A DNA stretch of 64,000 bases, taken from NCBI RefSeq assembly GCF_023715465.1, contig NZ_JAMBOE010000006.1, positions 299,306 to 363,305 on the forward strand, given 5' to 3'. Numbering within the stretch: the first letter of the stretch is position 1; each line of letters begins with the position of its first letter. Origin of the DNA: Paenibacillus macerans. GTDB lineage: Bacteria > Bacillota > Bacilli > Paenibacillales > Paenibacillaceae. Shown one piece after another: positions 17,289 to 23,865 of the stretch. Position numbers and translations under genes: made by a program. Below the pieces are notes generated by a model. That model worked only from the letters and a program-made list of their open reading frames with translations, did no database searches and had not been told where the DNA came from.

Positions 17289-18677
17289 ATGGGAGAATCG
17301 AACACGCGTATCCGTTTTTGGTCCGGTTTGCGGACGATTGGCGGAACGATCGTCACGGTGGAGCATGGGCAAAGCCGCATCGTATTCGATTTCGGCCGCT
17401 GTTTCAGTCCGGTGGGGAATATGTTGGAGCGCGGCATTGCCGAGCTGACCGACCCGGTGGCTGACTTTTTGCGGTTGGGGCTGCTGCCCCCGTTGGACGG
17501 GCTGTACGGCGAAAAGTCGCTGCTCGCAGCAGGGAGCGGTCTTCGCCCGGCAGACCAAAGCGCTCTGCGACCCGCGGGTCAAAGCCTTTTGCAGCAGGCG
17601 GTTTTCATCTCCCATCTTCATCTGGATCATATGGCGCTGATGGGATTGATCGATCCGTCGGTGCCGGTCCTGATGTCTGAGGAAAGCCTGCGGCTGTACG
17701 AAGCGCTGGAGGCGATCGGTGAAGGCGTGCCGCTCGCTTCCGGCCGTATATTTGAGTCTTTTGCCTATGATCAGCCGGTAGTTTGCGGCGAGATCAGCGT
17801 CATGCCGCTGCGGGTAGACCATGATGTGGCCGGCGCCTGCGCTTTTCTGGTGGAGACACCGGACGTCCGGCTGCTGTATACGGGTGATTTCCGTTTGCAC
17901 GGCAATCATCCCGAATGGACGCTTGGGATAGCGGAGGCGGCGAAGCGCCGGCAAGTCCACGCGCTGATCATCGAGGGCACAACGCTTGGTCTGGCGCAAG
18001 GTGGGGAGGCTGACGGCGATCCTGCCAGCGGCGAGGGACCGGACACGGAAGCCAGTGTGGCGGAACGCGCCGCGGCGGCGATGCGGGATACGCCCGGCCT
18101 GGCGGTTATCAACATGTATCATCGGCATATCGAGCGGGTGGAGGCTTTGTGCGAAGCGGCAATCGCGGCTGACAGGAAGCCGGTGCTGGAGCCGGACACG
18201 GCTTTCCTGCTGCGTTCGCTCATCGGACGGGAGGGCCTGGCAGTGCTTTCGGAAACTCCGCTCGAAGGCTTTGTTCCGGTTTCGCTCGCCGACGTCAACG
18301 CAGCCCCGGAACGGTTCGCGCTGCAGAACAGCTTCGCCCGGTCATTGGAGTTGCTGCGGCTGCGGACGGAAGGAGGAGTGTATATCCACTCCAACGGAGC
18401 GCCGCTCGGCGCCTACGATCCCGACTACGCCGCACTGCGGGACCTGCTGCGGCGGATCGGCCTGAACTACCGTTATATTGGCGCTTCCGGCCACGCAGCC
18501 CCCGAGCACCTGCGGCTCATCGGCGATCAGATCGGGGCCGATTGGTTTATTCCGCTGCACAGCCTGCATCCGGAACAAATGGAGTTGTCGTCAGGAATTC
18601 GTCTGCTTCCCGAATACAGGAAGACCTATTATTTTGAAAATGGGAAGCTTGTCGGGCAAAAAGGACAGGAAGGATGA
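17289..18677 (+). CDS. RNase J-like MBL/beta-CASP family protein
   Basis: A 462-aa protein starting at ATG after GGAGGTG, 15 bp behind the binding-protein gene. The zinc motif HLHLDH is at residues 109-114. LLYTGDFRLHG (near 195) is the GDFR motif of the RNase J/CPSF branch. ALIIEGTTLG resembles the first beta-CASP motif, and the C-terminal SGHAAPEHLRLIGDQ plus FIPLHS matches the last conserved blocks of RNase J. RNase J proteins are usually about 555 aa and have a C-terminal dimerisation domain, which is absent here. Family members act on RNA or DNA phosphodiesters. Why such a gene ends a sugar or glycerophosphodiester uptake operon is unknown; a phosphodiesterase role on the imported compound is one inference. 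Confidence 0.75.
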   Translation: MGESNTRIRFWSGLRTIGGTIVTVEHGQSRIVFDFGRCFSPVGNMLERGIAELTDPVADFLRLGLLPPLDGLYGEKSLLAAGSGLRPADQSALRPAGQSLLQQAVFISHLHLDHMALMGLIDPSVPVLMSEESLRLYEALEAIGEGVPLASGRIFESFAYDQPVVCGEISVMPLRVDHDVAGACAFLVETPDVRLLYTGDFRLHGNHPEWTLGIAEAAKRRQVHALIIEGTTLGLAQGGEADGDPASGEGPDTEASVAERAAAAMRDTPGLAVINMYHRHIERVEALCEAAIAADRKPVLEPDTAFLLRSLIGREGLAVLSETPLEGFVPVSLADVNAAPERFALQNSFARSLELLRLRTEGGVYIHSNGAPLGAYDPDYAALRDLLRRIGLNYRYIGASGHAAPEHLRLIGDQIGADWFIPLHSLHPEQMELSSGIRLLPEYRKTYYFENGKLVGQKGQEG

Positions 18678-18730
18678 CGGAGAAGTGTCACGCGGTTGTC
18701 ATGTTCTTAAATTCCATACATTTACAAGAG

Positions 18731-18739
18731 TGATATAAT
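18731..18739 (+). promoter_or_regulatory. extended -10 promoter of the holin-like toxin gene
   Basis: TGATATAAT (18731-18739) is a TGn-TATAAT extended -10, giving a start near 18746. The leader then holds CCTCTC (18783-18788), which can pair with GGGAGG (18795-18800), the ribosome binding site of the toxin gene. Hiding the ribosome binding site in a hairpin is usual for type I toxin mRNAs. Confidence 0.5.
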
Positions 18740-18809
18740 ACGAGATAAGCAATAGAATAGGCTTGCAAGGGCGGTCGGGCTACCTCTCATAGAAGGGAGG
18801 GATGCCAGA

Positions 18810-19077
18810 GTGGAAGTTTATCAAGCATTAGCGCTAATGATTTCATTTGCGACTTTAAGAGGTTGTTCAAAAAGTCATCTTTCCATGACGAAGCCGTTCA
18901 AGAAGAGGATTCGACGTCGAATCTTGAATTCAGCCGGGCCTTCCGTTGCTCACGTAGGCTCACCTACGCTCCGCTACTCAGTCCCTAGCTTCATCCAACC
19001 TTCTCGGTCCTGAAAACCTGACTTTTTGAACTTGTACTTTAATTGTCCTGATACTTTCCTTCCATAAACACAAATAG
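18810..19077 (+). pseudogene. holin-like (type I) toxin gene split by a MITE-like element
   Basis: From GTG 18810, 9 nt after GGGAGG, the frame reads MEVYQALALMISFATL and then enters the inserted repeat. After the repeat, at 19036, the frame resumes as TLIVLILSFHKHK and stops at TAG 19075-19077. Removing 184 bp with one copy of the flanking ACTTTAA joins the two parts exactly in frame and restores a 27-aa single-membrane-helix peptide. That peptide matches the putative holin-like toxin family of Bacillota, whose members have a conserved MExYQAL.LMI-FxT N-terminus. The current frame would make a chimaeric 67-aa product without the membrane helix, so the toxin is very probably inactive. The stop codon lies inside the terminator stem. 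Confidence 0.8.
18852..19042 (+). mobile_element. MITE-like element with terminal inverted repeats and ACTTTAA flanks (copy 1)
   Basis: A segment of about 177 bp (18859-19035) is bounded by inverted ends: GTTCAAAAAGTCA (18865-18877) and TGACTTTTTGAAC (19019-19031), a perfect 13-bp match. Both sides carry the 7-bp direct repeat ACTTTAA (18852-18858 and 19036-19042), the expected target-site duplication. It encodes no transposase, so it would need one in trans. A shorter, inverted copy of the family lies at 47836-47925. It interrupts the toxin gene. Confidence 0.75.
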
Positions 19078-19190
19078 ACCGCCCCATGCCAAGGAATCGG
19101 TCTATTTGTGCCCATTCTATACAGCCTGCCGCCCTTAAAAGCGGCTATTGCCCGGGGCCGTGCACTGCAAGCACGGCTCCTTAATAAGTA
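19065..19190 (-). ncRNA. candidate antisense RNA (antitoxin) opposite the toxin 3' end
   Basis: On the minus strand TGATACAAT (plus 19196-19204) forms an extended -10, giving a start near 19190 and transcription toward the toxin 3' end. The transcript would contain a hairpin GCCGTGC/GCACGGC (19157-19177) and end around the shared toxin terminator stem (19070-19109). This convergent layout matches type I antitoxin RNAs such as those of TxpA/BsrG-type loci. It is inferred from position and promoter only. Confidence 0.4.
19070..19109 (+). terminator. terminator hairpin of the toxin gene
   Basis: A perfect 12-bp stem pairs ACAAATAGACCG (19070-19081) with CGGTCTATTTGT (19098-19109). The toxin stop codon TAG is within the left arm. 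The symmetric A/T-rich ends suit termination from both strands. Confidence 0.6.
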
Positions 19191-19245
19191 CTTTCATTGT
19201 ATCACAACTAACCTGAAATTTACACGATCGCAAAGATTTTTTAAG

Positions 19246-19280
19246 GGGAGCCTGCAGCCGTTCTATGGCTGCGAGCTCCC
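19246..19280. terminator. hairpin between toxin locus and fucO
   Basis: GGGAGCCTGCAGCC pairs with GGCTGCGAGCTCCC (two mismatched centre bases) around a 7-nt loop. It lies 31 bp after the fucO stop on the minus strand. The minus-strand T tract is poor, so it may be a weak terminator or an RNA-stabilising hairpin. Confidence 0.5.
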
Positions 19281-19310
19281 TTTGCTTATTAACCTGTGAG
19301 ATTTAGCAAC

Positions 19311-20462
19311 CTAATAAATCGCCCGATACAACTCCTCGATCTCGGCCACCGTTGTCTCCCGCGGATTGCCTCCTGTACAGACGTCCTCATACGCTGAGCG
19401 CGCCAGGGCGGGGATATCTTCCTCCCGCACGCCGACTTCACGGAGGCGGGATGGGATGCCGACGTCCTCCGACAGCTGGCGAACGGCGGCAACTGCGGCG
19501 CTGCGCACTTCCTGGATGCCCATTTGTTCGGTTCCCGGCACGCCCATCGCTTTGGCGATGTCGCGGTATTTTTCCCCAGTGTAATCGGCGTTGTAGGCCA
19601 TAATGGACGGCAGCAAAATAGCATTAGCCACTCCATGAGGCGTATCGTAAAAAGCTCCCAACGGATGGGCCATCCCGTGCACTAACCCCAGGCCCACATT
19701 GGAAAAGCCCATGCCGGCGATATACTGCCCCAGCGCCATTCCTTCGCGGCCCTGCGGATCGTTGTTCACGGCACCGCGCAGGGATCGGGCGATGATTTCC
19801 ACCGCTTTCAGATGCAGCGCATCGGTCAACTCCCAGGCTGCTTTGGTAATGTATCCTTCAATTGCATGGGTTAAGGCGTCCATGCCAGTGGCGGCGGTGA
19901 GTCCTTTGGGCATGGAGCTCATCATATCCGGGTCGACGATAGCGACGATGGGAATATCATGGGGATCAACGCAGACAAATTTCCGTTTGTTTTGCGTATC
20001 CGTGATCACATAGTTAATCGTGACCTCTGCCGCAGTCCCGGCCGTTGTCGGAACGGCGATGATCGGCACCGATTTGTGAGCAGTCGATACCGCTCCCTCC
20101 AAACTGCGAACGTCGGCGTATTCCGGGTTGTTGCTGATGATGCCGATCGCTTTGGCCGTATCCATCGGCGACCCGCCGCCGATCGCAATGATATAATCCG
20201 CCCCGGCTGACTTAAAGGCGGCCAATCCTTTTTGCACGACTTCAATGGTAGGATTCGCTACCGTTTCATTGAACACGGAATAGGGCAACTGGTGGAGTTC
20301 AAGCAAATCGGTAACTTTGGACACAACGTGATGCTTCACGAGCTCCTTGTCGGTTACGATCAATGCCTTAACAAAACGGCGTTGCTTCACTTCATTGACG
20401 ATATCAGTAATCGCCCCGGTACCGAAATACGAGGTTTCGTTCAAAATCATACGTTGGCTCAT
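19311..20462 (-). CDS. fucO: lactaldehyde reductase / iron-dependent alcohol dehydrogenase (FucO)
   Basis: A 383-aa group III alcohol dehydrogenase, the same length as E. coli FucO and very similar throughout (RMILNETSYFGTGAI, IAIGGGSPMDTAKAIG, PTTAGTAAEVTINYVITD, GFSNVGLGLVHGMAHPLGAF). It would reduce L-lactaldehyde to 1,2-propanediol with NADH, disposing of the product of fucose or rhamnose breakdown under fermentation. Iron ligands are the Asp/His of GMDALTHAIEG and the two His of LVHGMAHPLG and YDTPHG. The start is ATG 20462 after GAGGAGGG; the frame extends 11 codons further without a site. No fucose or rhamnose catabolic genes are adjacent, so it stands alone. Confidence 0.9.
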   Translation of the reverse strand: MSQRMILNETSYFGTGAITDIVNEVKQRRFVKALIVTDKELVKHHVVSKVTDLLELHQLPYSVFNETVANPTIEVVQKGLAAFKSAGADYIIAIGGGSPMDTAKAIGIISNNPEYADVRSLEGAVSTAHKSVPIIAVPTTAGTAAEVTINYVITDTQNKRKFVCVDPHDIPIVAIVDPDMMSSMPKGLTAATGMDALTHAIEGYITKAAWELTDALHLKAVEIIARSLRGAVNNDPQGREGMALGQYIAGMGFSNVGLGLVHGMAHPLGAFYDTPHGVANAILLPSIMAYNADYTGEKYRDIAKAMGVPGTEQMGIQEVRSAAVAAVRQLSEDVGIPSRLREVGVREEDIPALARSAYEDVCTGGNPRETTVAEIEELYRAIY

Positions 20463-20633
20463 GGCCAAACCCTCCTCTTTTGTGAAACTGTTCACTTGAA
20501 TAAGGACATATAAATTTCAAGCTTTATGTTATCTGACTCCATCATAAATATGATTTGTTGGGAAATCAACATGAAACAACATTTATTTGTGGTTTTTGTT
20601 TGAATTTTTTTGGGCATAAAAAAATCCGCTCCA

Positions 20634-20897
20634 TTAAGAGCGGACTTTGAAACCAGTAATGCGTTCAAATTCCTCATCAGCATCTATTCTTCGTTTATCA
20701 TATGCCTCTTGGCCAATGGATTGAATTATTTTTTGCCGGGCTCTCCGCATTAAAATCGAAGATTGTTCTCTTTGAGCACGAGTAGGAGGAATAATCATGA
20801 CCCCATTTACAGGTGAAATTGCCCGCTTAGTCTTATGGGATTTGATTACCGAGGATTGGCTGACTCTAAGGACTTTACGAAGCTTTACCTTTGTCAA
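20634..20897 (-). CDS. small basic protein in operon with a GNAT-like gene, unknown
   Basis: An 87-aa protein with a TTG start placed after AAAGGAGATGATC. The N-terminal half is strongly basic (MTKVKLRKVLRVSQ, KSHKTKRA) and the C-terminal half is predicted helical (RRARQKIIQSIGQEAYDKRR). I recognise no domain. It begins 15 bp after the stop of the upstream GNAT-like gene on the same strand, so the two form an operon. The size, charge and pairing are compatible with an antitoxin of a GNAT toxin, but gene order is opposite to the usual antitoxin-first arrangement, so this is speculative. Confidence 0.6.
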   Translation of the reverse strand: MTKVKLRKVLRVSQSSVIKSHKTKRAISPVNGVMIIPPTRAQREQSSILMRRARQKIIQSIGQEAYDKRRIDADEEFERITGFKVRS

Positions 20898-20912
20898 AAG
20901 AGATCATCTCCT

Positions 20913-21407
20913 TTATTTATAGTATAACTTAATTAAACGTATGGCTTCAACATCGGTAAGGAACATCATTCCTCTACCGCCAAAATGGGCATGAAACCTC
21001 TCGCGATAATAAGTATACAAATTGGTTTTTGGATAAAAAGCTACATCTCCATGATAACCAGCCGCAAAACTCTGAAGACATGCTTCCCCCAGAAGAACAT
21101 CAGCAACGTTTGTGAACTCACGGTTTTGATTTTTGTGCCGGTTAATGGGGGCGCTCTCTAAAAGATCGACAAAGATATGTCTCTCAGGCACATCTTCATA
21201 GTAAGCAATAGCTCCTTGTATTACAGAATTTCCAATAACCAGGAGATTATACGGCTTGGATGCTTCATCTGGCCCTAAATATCTTGTCCAATCAAATGTT
21301 TTCTCCCAGCCTGCTTTATGTAAGGACTTTGCATCGATAATATTCATCTGTAAAATTTGAGAATGGTAAAGTTCACCATTACTGTGCTTCAAATGCCATT
21401 GTGGCAT
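20913..21407 (-). CDS. GNAT-like acetyltransferase-fold protein
   Basis: A 164-aa protein. ATG 21407 (MPQWHLKHSNG) is chosen because GGAGGTG lies just upstream; the open frame extends 29 codons further, into the decayed toxin copy, without support. The central block, YNLLVIGNSVIQGAIAYYE followed by HIFVDLLESAP, looks like strands 2-4 of a GNAT fold. AFPKTN-like and YYRERFHAHFGGRGMMFLT near the C-terminus resemble the end of the acetyl-CoA fold. The classic Q/RxxGxG/A loop is not obvious, so activity is uncertain. It is cotranscribed with the small basic protein, and the two are candidates for a toxin-antitoxin or modification module. Confidence 0.6.
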   Translation of the reverse strand: MPQWHLKHSNGELYHSQILQMNIIDAKSLHKAGWEKTFDWTRYLGPDEASKPYNLLVIGNSVIQGAIAYYEDVPERHIFVDLLESAPINRHKNQNREFTNVADVLLGEACLQSFAAGYHGDVAFYPKTNLYTYYRERFHAHFGGRGMMFLTDVEAIRLIKLYYK

Positions 21408-21426
21408 GATTACACACCTCCGCAAG

Positions 21427-21512
21427 ATCTCATTTGCGAAATTAATTGTCCTGATCCTATATTTCCATAAACACGAATAGACCGCCCTAAGCAAAGGAAT
21501 CGGTCTATTTGT
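21427..21512 (+). pseudogene. 3' remnant of a second holin-like toxin gene with its terminator
   Basis: Codons from 21427 read ISFAKLIVLILYFHKHE and stop at TAG 21478-21480, closely matching the 3' part of the interrupted toxin (ISFATLIVLILSFHKHK). The same stop-containing hairpin follows: ACGAATAGACCG (21473-21484) with CGGTCTATTTGT (21501-21512). The N-terminal codons and ribosome binding site are missing, replaced by the start region of the GNAT-like gene on the other strand. This copy lacks the MITE-like insert, so it shows the uninterrupted junction (GCGAAATTAATT). Confidence 0.7.
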
Positions 21513-21576
21513 TATAAGTAACTTTATTGTCCCGTCCCTGTCCTCTTTTATCTGTGCGGGAGATCACGTTTCCGTT

Positions 21577-21867
21577 CTAAATTGAGCGGACAAGCTCCTC
21601 TTTTCCGGCCAGCACTTCCACCAGAATGGCCGCTCCCAGCTTGAAGCCGTGTGTGAATGCCGCCTCATTATGCATGGCACTGGCCTCCGCATGAAGATCT
21701 AGCAAAGCTTCCAATTCGCGGAATTCCTCTTCGCCTAGTTTCTTGCGCCAGTTCTCCATCGCCGCGGAGATTTGTCCGCATAATGGACGATATTTCGGGT
21801 CCCTGGGCACGATCATTTCATCCGGCAAAATATTTCCGGCATAAAGCTCTTCCAAAATACTTGGCAT
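21577..21867 (-). CDS. small conserved protein, DUF6809-like
   Basis: A 96-aa protein. ATG 21867 is chosen after GGGAGG (in rc: GGAAAGGGAGGATACAC); the frame extends 18 codons upstream without support. The sequence MPSILEELYAGNILPDE, then RDPKYRPL and FTHGFKLGAAILVEVL, follows the pattern of the DUF6809 family that I recall from Bacillus and Paenibacillus. The predicted structure is all-helical and soluble. Function is unknown. It stands alone. Confidence 0.7.
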   Translation of the reverse strand: MPSILEELYAGNILPDEMIVPRDPKYRPLCGQISAAMENWRKKLGEEEFRELEALLDLHAEASAMHNEAAFTHGFKLGAAILVEVLAGKEELVRSI

Positions 21868-22009
21868 GTGTATCCTCCCTTTCCGTATAAGAGGCCGCCT
21901 CCTTGAAAGGAAAGTTTGCACATGGTAGGATATTTATGCAACTTTCCTTTTTTGGGGGTTGCCTTGGGGGAAGTGGCGTGATTCTTTAGCGAGTGTGCGC
22001 CGCTTCCTT

Positions 22010-22195
22010 TTATTTTTCTTCTTCGGACAAAAGCAGTTTCAGTCCCAGCCGGATGGCGTCGGTTCTGGTGATATTATGCTTGGTACAATAAGCAGTCAGG
22101 GCTTGGTTTGTATCTTCGTCGAAGCGAACCTTGATGCTAACGGTTTTCGGGTTGTCCACTTTTGGCCGTCCTGTTCGTGGGCTCAGTCTGCTCAC
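22010..22195 (-). CDS. ribbon-helix-helix (CopG/Arc-like) regulator
   Basis: A 61-aa protein counted from GTG 22195 (start of the SRLSPRTGRPKVDNP segment). The frame is open to a GTG at 22237 and neither start has a strong ribosome binding site; 22195 is preferred because known relatives start near the SPRTGRP motif. Residues 16-60 (KTVSIKVRFDEDTNQAL, then AYCTKHNITRTDAIRLGLKLLL) give a beta strand followed by two helices, the ribbon-helix-helix fold that binds DNA as a dimer. No toxin partner is next to it. Two direct repeats in front of it may be its own operator. Confidence 0.65.
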   Translation of the reverse strand: MSRLSPRTGRPKVDNPKTVSIKVRFDEDTNQALTAYCTKHNITRTDAIRLGLKLLLSEEEK

Positions 22196-22200
22196 CTCAC

Positions 22201-22241
22201 TTTCTGCACTCCACAAAATAATAATAAGTTTTTGCACTCCA
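22201..22241. promoter_or_regulatory. direct repeats upstream of the RHH gene, possible operator
   Basis: TTTCTGCACTCCA (22201-22213) and TTTTTGCACTCCA (22229-22241) match at 12 of 13 positions and are 28 bp apart. Ribbon-helix-helix regulators often bind tandem short repeats in their own promoter. The placement supports the later start at 22195. Confidence 0.35.
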
Positions 22242-22331
22242 TAAAGTCAATTTAAAAGTTCCAGTTTTTTACGTGGAAATACTCCACTCGAGAGAAAATT
22301 CTTCTTTTTGTCATATTCGTCATATATAAAC

Positions 22332-22360
22332 TTGAAGTTATATAACCAATTGGTTATGAT
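22332..22360 (+). promoter_or_regulatory. promoter with 16-bp palindromic operator for the ArsR-type gene
   Basis: TTGAAG (22332-22337) and TATGAT (22355-22360) are 17 bp apart. A perfect palindrome ATAACCAATTGGTTAT (22342-22357) fills the spacer and overlaps the -10. A repressor bound there would block RNA polymerase, so the ArsR-type product 28 bp downstream is the likely ligand (autoregulation). Confidence 0.7.
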
Positions 22361-22387
22361 AATACTAAAAAAAGGGGGGCTAAAAGT

Positions 22388-22699
22388 ATGCCGGATACCT
22401 TTGCCGTCATTGCCGAGCCTTCCCGCCGGCGGATTTTGGACTTGCTGCTCCAGTCGGAATCCAACGTAACAGATCTGGCCGGAGCGCTGGGGCTGTCGCA
22501 GCCCTTGGTGTCCAAACATTTACGGACACTGCGCCAAAGCGGCCTGGTCAAGGTCCGGATCAAATCCCAGCAGCATATCTATTCGCTGGAAGCCGAGCCG
22601 CTGGCGGAGATTGACGAATGGCTGAAGGCTTATCGCAAGAAGTGGAATCAGCATGTTGATGCCTTGGAGAATTTTTTGGACCAGCAGAAAAATAATTAG
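22388..22699 (+). CDS. ArsR-family winged-helix repressor
   Basis: A 103-aa protein. The winged helix is complete: FAVIAEPSRRRILDLLL, then VTDLAGALGLSQPLVSKHL (recognition helix) and RTLRQSGLVKVRIKSQQHIYSL (wing). There are no metal-binding cysteines, so it is not a metal sensor. It belongs to the group of ArsR proteins paired with an AHSA1/SRPBCC protein. The ribosome binding site is GGGGGG, 9 nt before ATG. The SRPBCC gene follows after 13 bp, and a palindromic operator covers the promoter. Confidence 0.88.
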   Translation: MPDTFAVIAEPSRRRILDLLLQSESNVTDLAGALGLSQPLVSKHLRTLRQSGLVKVRIKSQQHIYSLEAEPLAEIDEWLKAYRKKWNQHVDALENFLDQQKNN

Positions 22700-22712
22700 G
22701 AGGAAACGGAAC

Positions 22713-23234
22713 ATGAGATCGCCGATTGAGAATCCAAAGCTTATGCAAGAGCAGGAGGACTGGGTGCTTGTGCTAGAACGGGTATTGAACCATCCCCCCG
22801 AAAAAGTTTGGGACGCGCTGACCCGGGCCGATCAAGTCCCCAAATGGGGGCCGTTTTCAACGGACAAGGATCTGACCGAAGTGGGGGCCGTACGGCTGAA
22901 GCATATCAACACGCCTGAGGCAGAAGAGATGGAAGGATATGTTTTAGAGGTTAACGCTCCCCATCTGCTCATGTTCCGCTGGGGTGCAGACATCCTGCGC
23001 TGGGAACTGGCCGCCTTTGACCAAGACAAGACGACCCTGGTGTTGCGGCATCGATTTGAAGATCGCAAACAAGCGCCTTCCTACGCGGCGGGCTGGCACC
23101 TTTGCCTGGATGGTTTGGCCGGAACGCTGGCCGGCGAACAAATGCCCTCGATGGTCGGGGAAGAAGCGCTCAAACACGGTTGGCAGGAGCTGCATGAGGC
23201 CTACGCGGAAAAGCTGGGGATCCACACGAAATGA
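22713..23234 (+). CDS. SRPBCC (AHSA1/START-like) protein
   Basis: A 173-aa protein. ATG 22713 after AGGAGGAAACGGAAC is chosen; the frame extends into the ArsR gene without support. The fold is recognisable by WVLVLERVLNHPPEKVWDALTRADQVPKW, GYVLEVNAPHLLMFRW and the C-terminal long helix (GWHLCLDGLAGTLAGEQ, GWQELHEAYAEKLG). SRPBCC/AHSA1 proteins have a deep hydrophobic pocket. Paired with ArsR-type repressors they are thought to bind or act on a small hydrophobic compound; the ligand here is unknown. Cotranscribed with the repressor. Confidence 0.85.
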   Translation: MRSPIENPKLMQEQEDWVLVLERVLNHPPEKVWDALTRADQVPKWGPFSTDKDLTEVGAVRLKHINTPEAEEMEGYVLEVNAPHLLMFRWGADILRWELAAFDQDKTTLVLRHRFEDRKQAPSYAAGWHLCLDGLAGTLAGEQMPSMVGEEALKHGWQELHEAYAEKLGIHTK

Positions 23235-23770
23235 AAGCCATAACCCAATCGGAAACCGGCTGATTAGAGCACAACCCGCTTAACTGACTCGAAAATAAAC
23301 AATGTAAAGTGACTCAAAACCGAGATCAGTGCTTGACAAAATAGTTTATGACTTTGACTCTGAGGCGGCTGTCTATAGCGTTTCGTGTCTTGGTATCCCT
23401 GCATGCTGCTTTGCATGATTATCCCTTTTTCTTCTCCTGAATTTATCTTCCTCTCTGCTTCCGGATCAAACGGGATAATCGTGCAAAGCGTCCGGACAGT
23501 GGATATTGATCTGACGATATTTCTTGCCACGATCGCTTACCGGCTTGACTGTCTAGCGTTGATTATTAGGTTGAGCCTGTAAAGTCATTGAATAAGTCTT
23601 GGACAAGGGCATCCCATTAAAGGGGCGTCCGTTTTTTTACGCAAAAATTCAGAATTCTCCCCGAGCAGACAGTCGTTTTTCTAGGAAAGACAAGTTTTGG
23701 AAGTTTTGTGAACTGGGGCGCTGAAGACCCTGATAACCAATGTTTATCGATGCTAAAAAAATCGTTGATT
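23235..23770. other. non-coding gap with an 18-bp imperfect inverted repeat
   Basis: Open frames here have no ribosome binding site or recognisable product. The only clear structure is GCTTTGCATGATTATCCC (23408-23425), which pairs with GGGATAATCGTGCAAAGC (23472-23489) with one G-T position across a 46-nt pyrimidine-rich spacer. It could be a decayed terminator, a small RNA hairpin or a mobile-element remnant. I cannot decide which. Confidence 0.4.
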
Positions 23771-23779
23771 TGCTATAAT
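23771..23779 (+). promoter_or_regulatory. extended -10 promoter of a 64-aa gene
   Basis: TGCTATAAT (23771-23779) combines TGn with a perfect TATAAT, about 87 bp before the ATG at 23866. No good -35 was seen. Confidence 0.5.
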
Positions 23780-23865
23780 GAAGGCGTAAATCAAAGCATC
23801 GCTCGCAACGTCGGAAGGCCAAGATTTTCAAAGTGAAGCTCATCAATTTAGGAGGGTGACTTAAG

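Noticed and set aside
16269..18128. 619-codon minus-strand frame across the binding protein and MBL gene
   Set aside because: Shadow of two well-supported plus-strand genes; low-complexity Arg/His/Gln composition.
19108..19299. 63-codon frame over the antisense-RNA region
   Set aside because: No ribosome binding site, no homology, and it covers hairpins better explained by the toxin/antitoxin RNAs.
23333..23352. TTGACA with TATGAC as a promoter
   Set aside because: The spacer is only 8 bp.
23264..23530. 88-codon minus frame and a 65-codon plus frame in the gap
   Set aside because: No start signals; both overlap the inverted repeat and look like chance frames.
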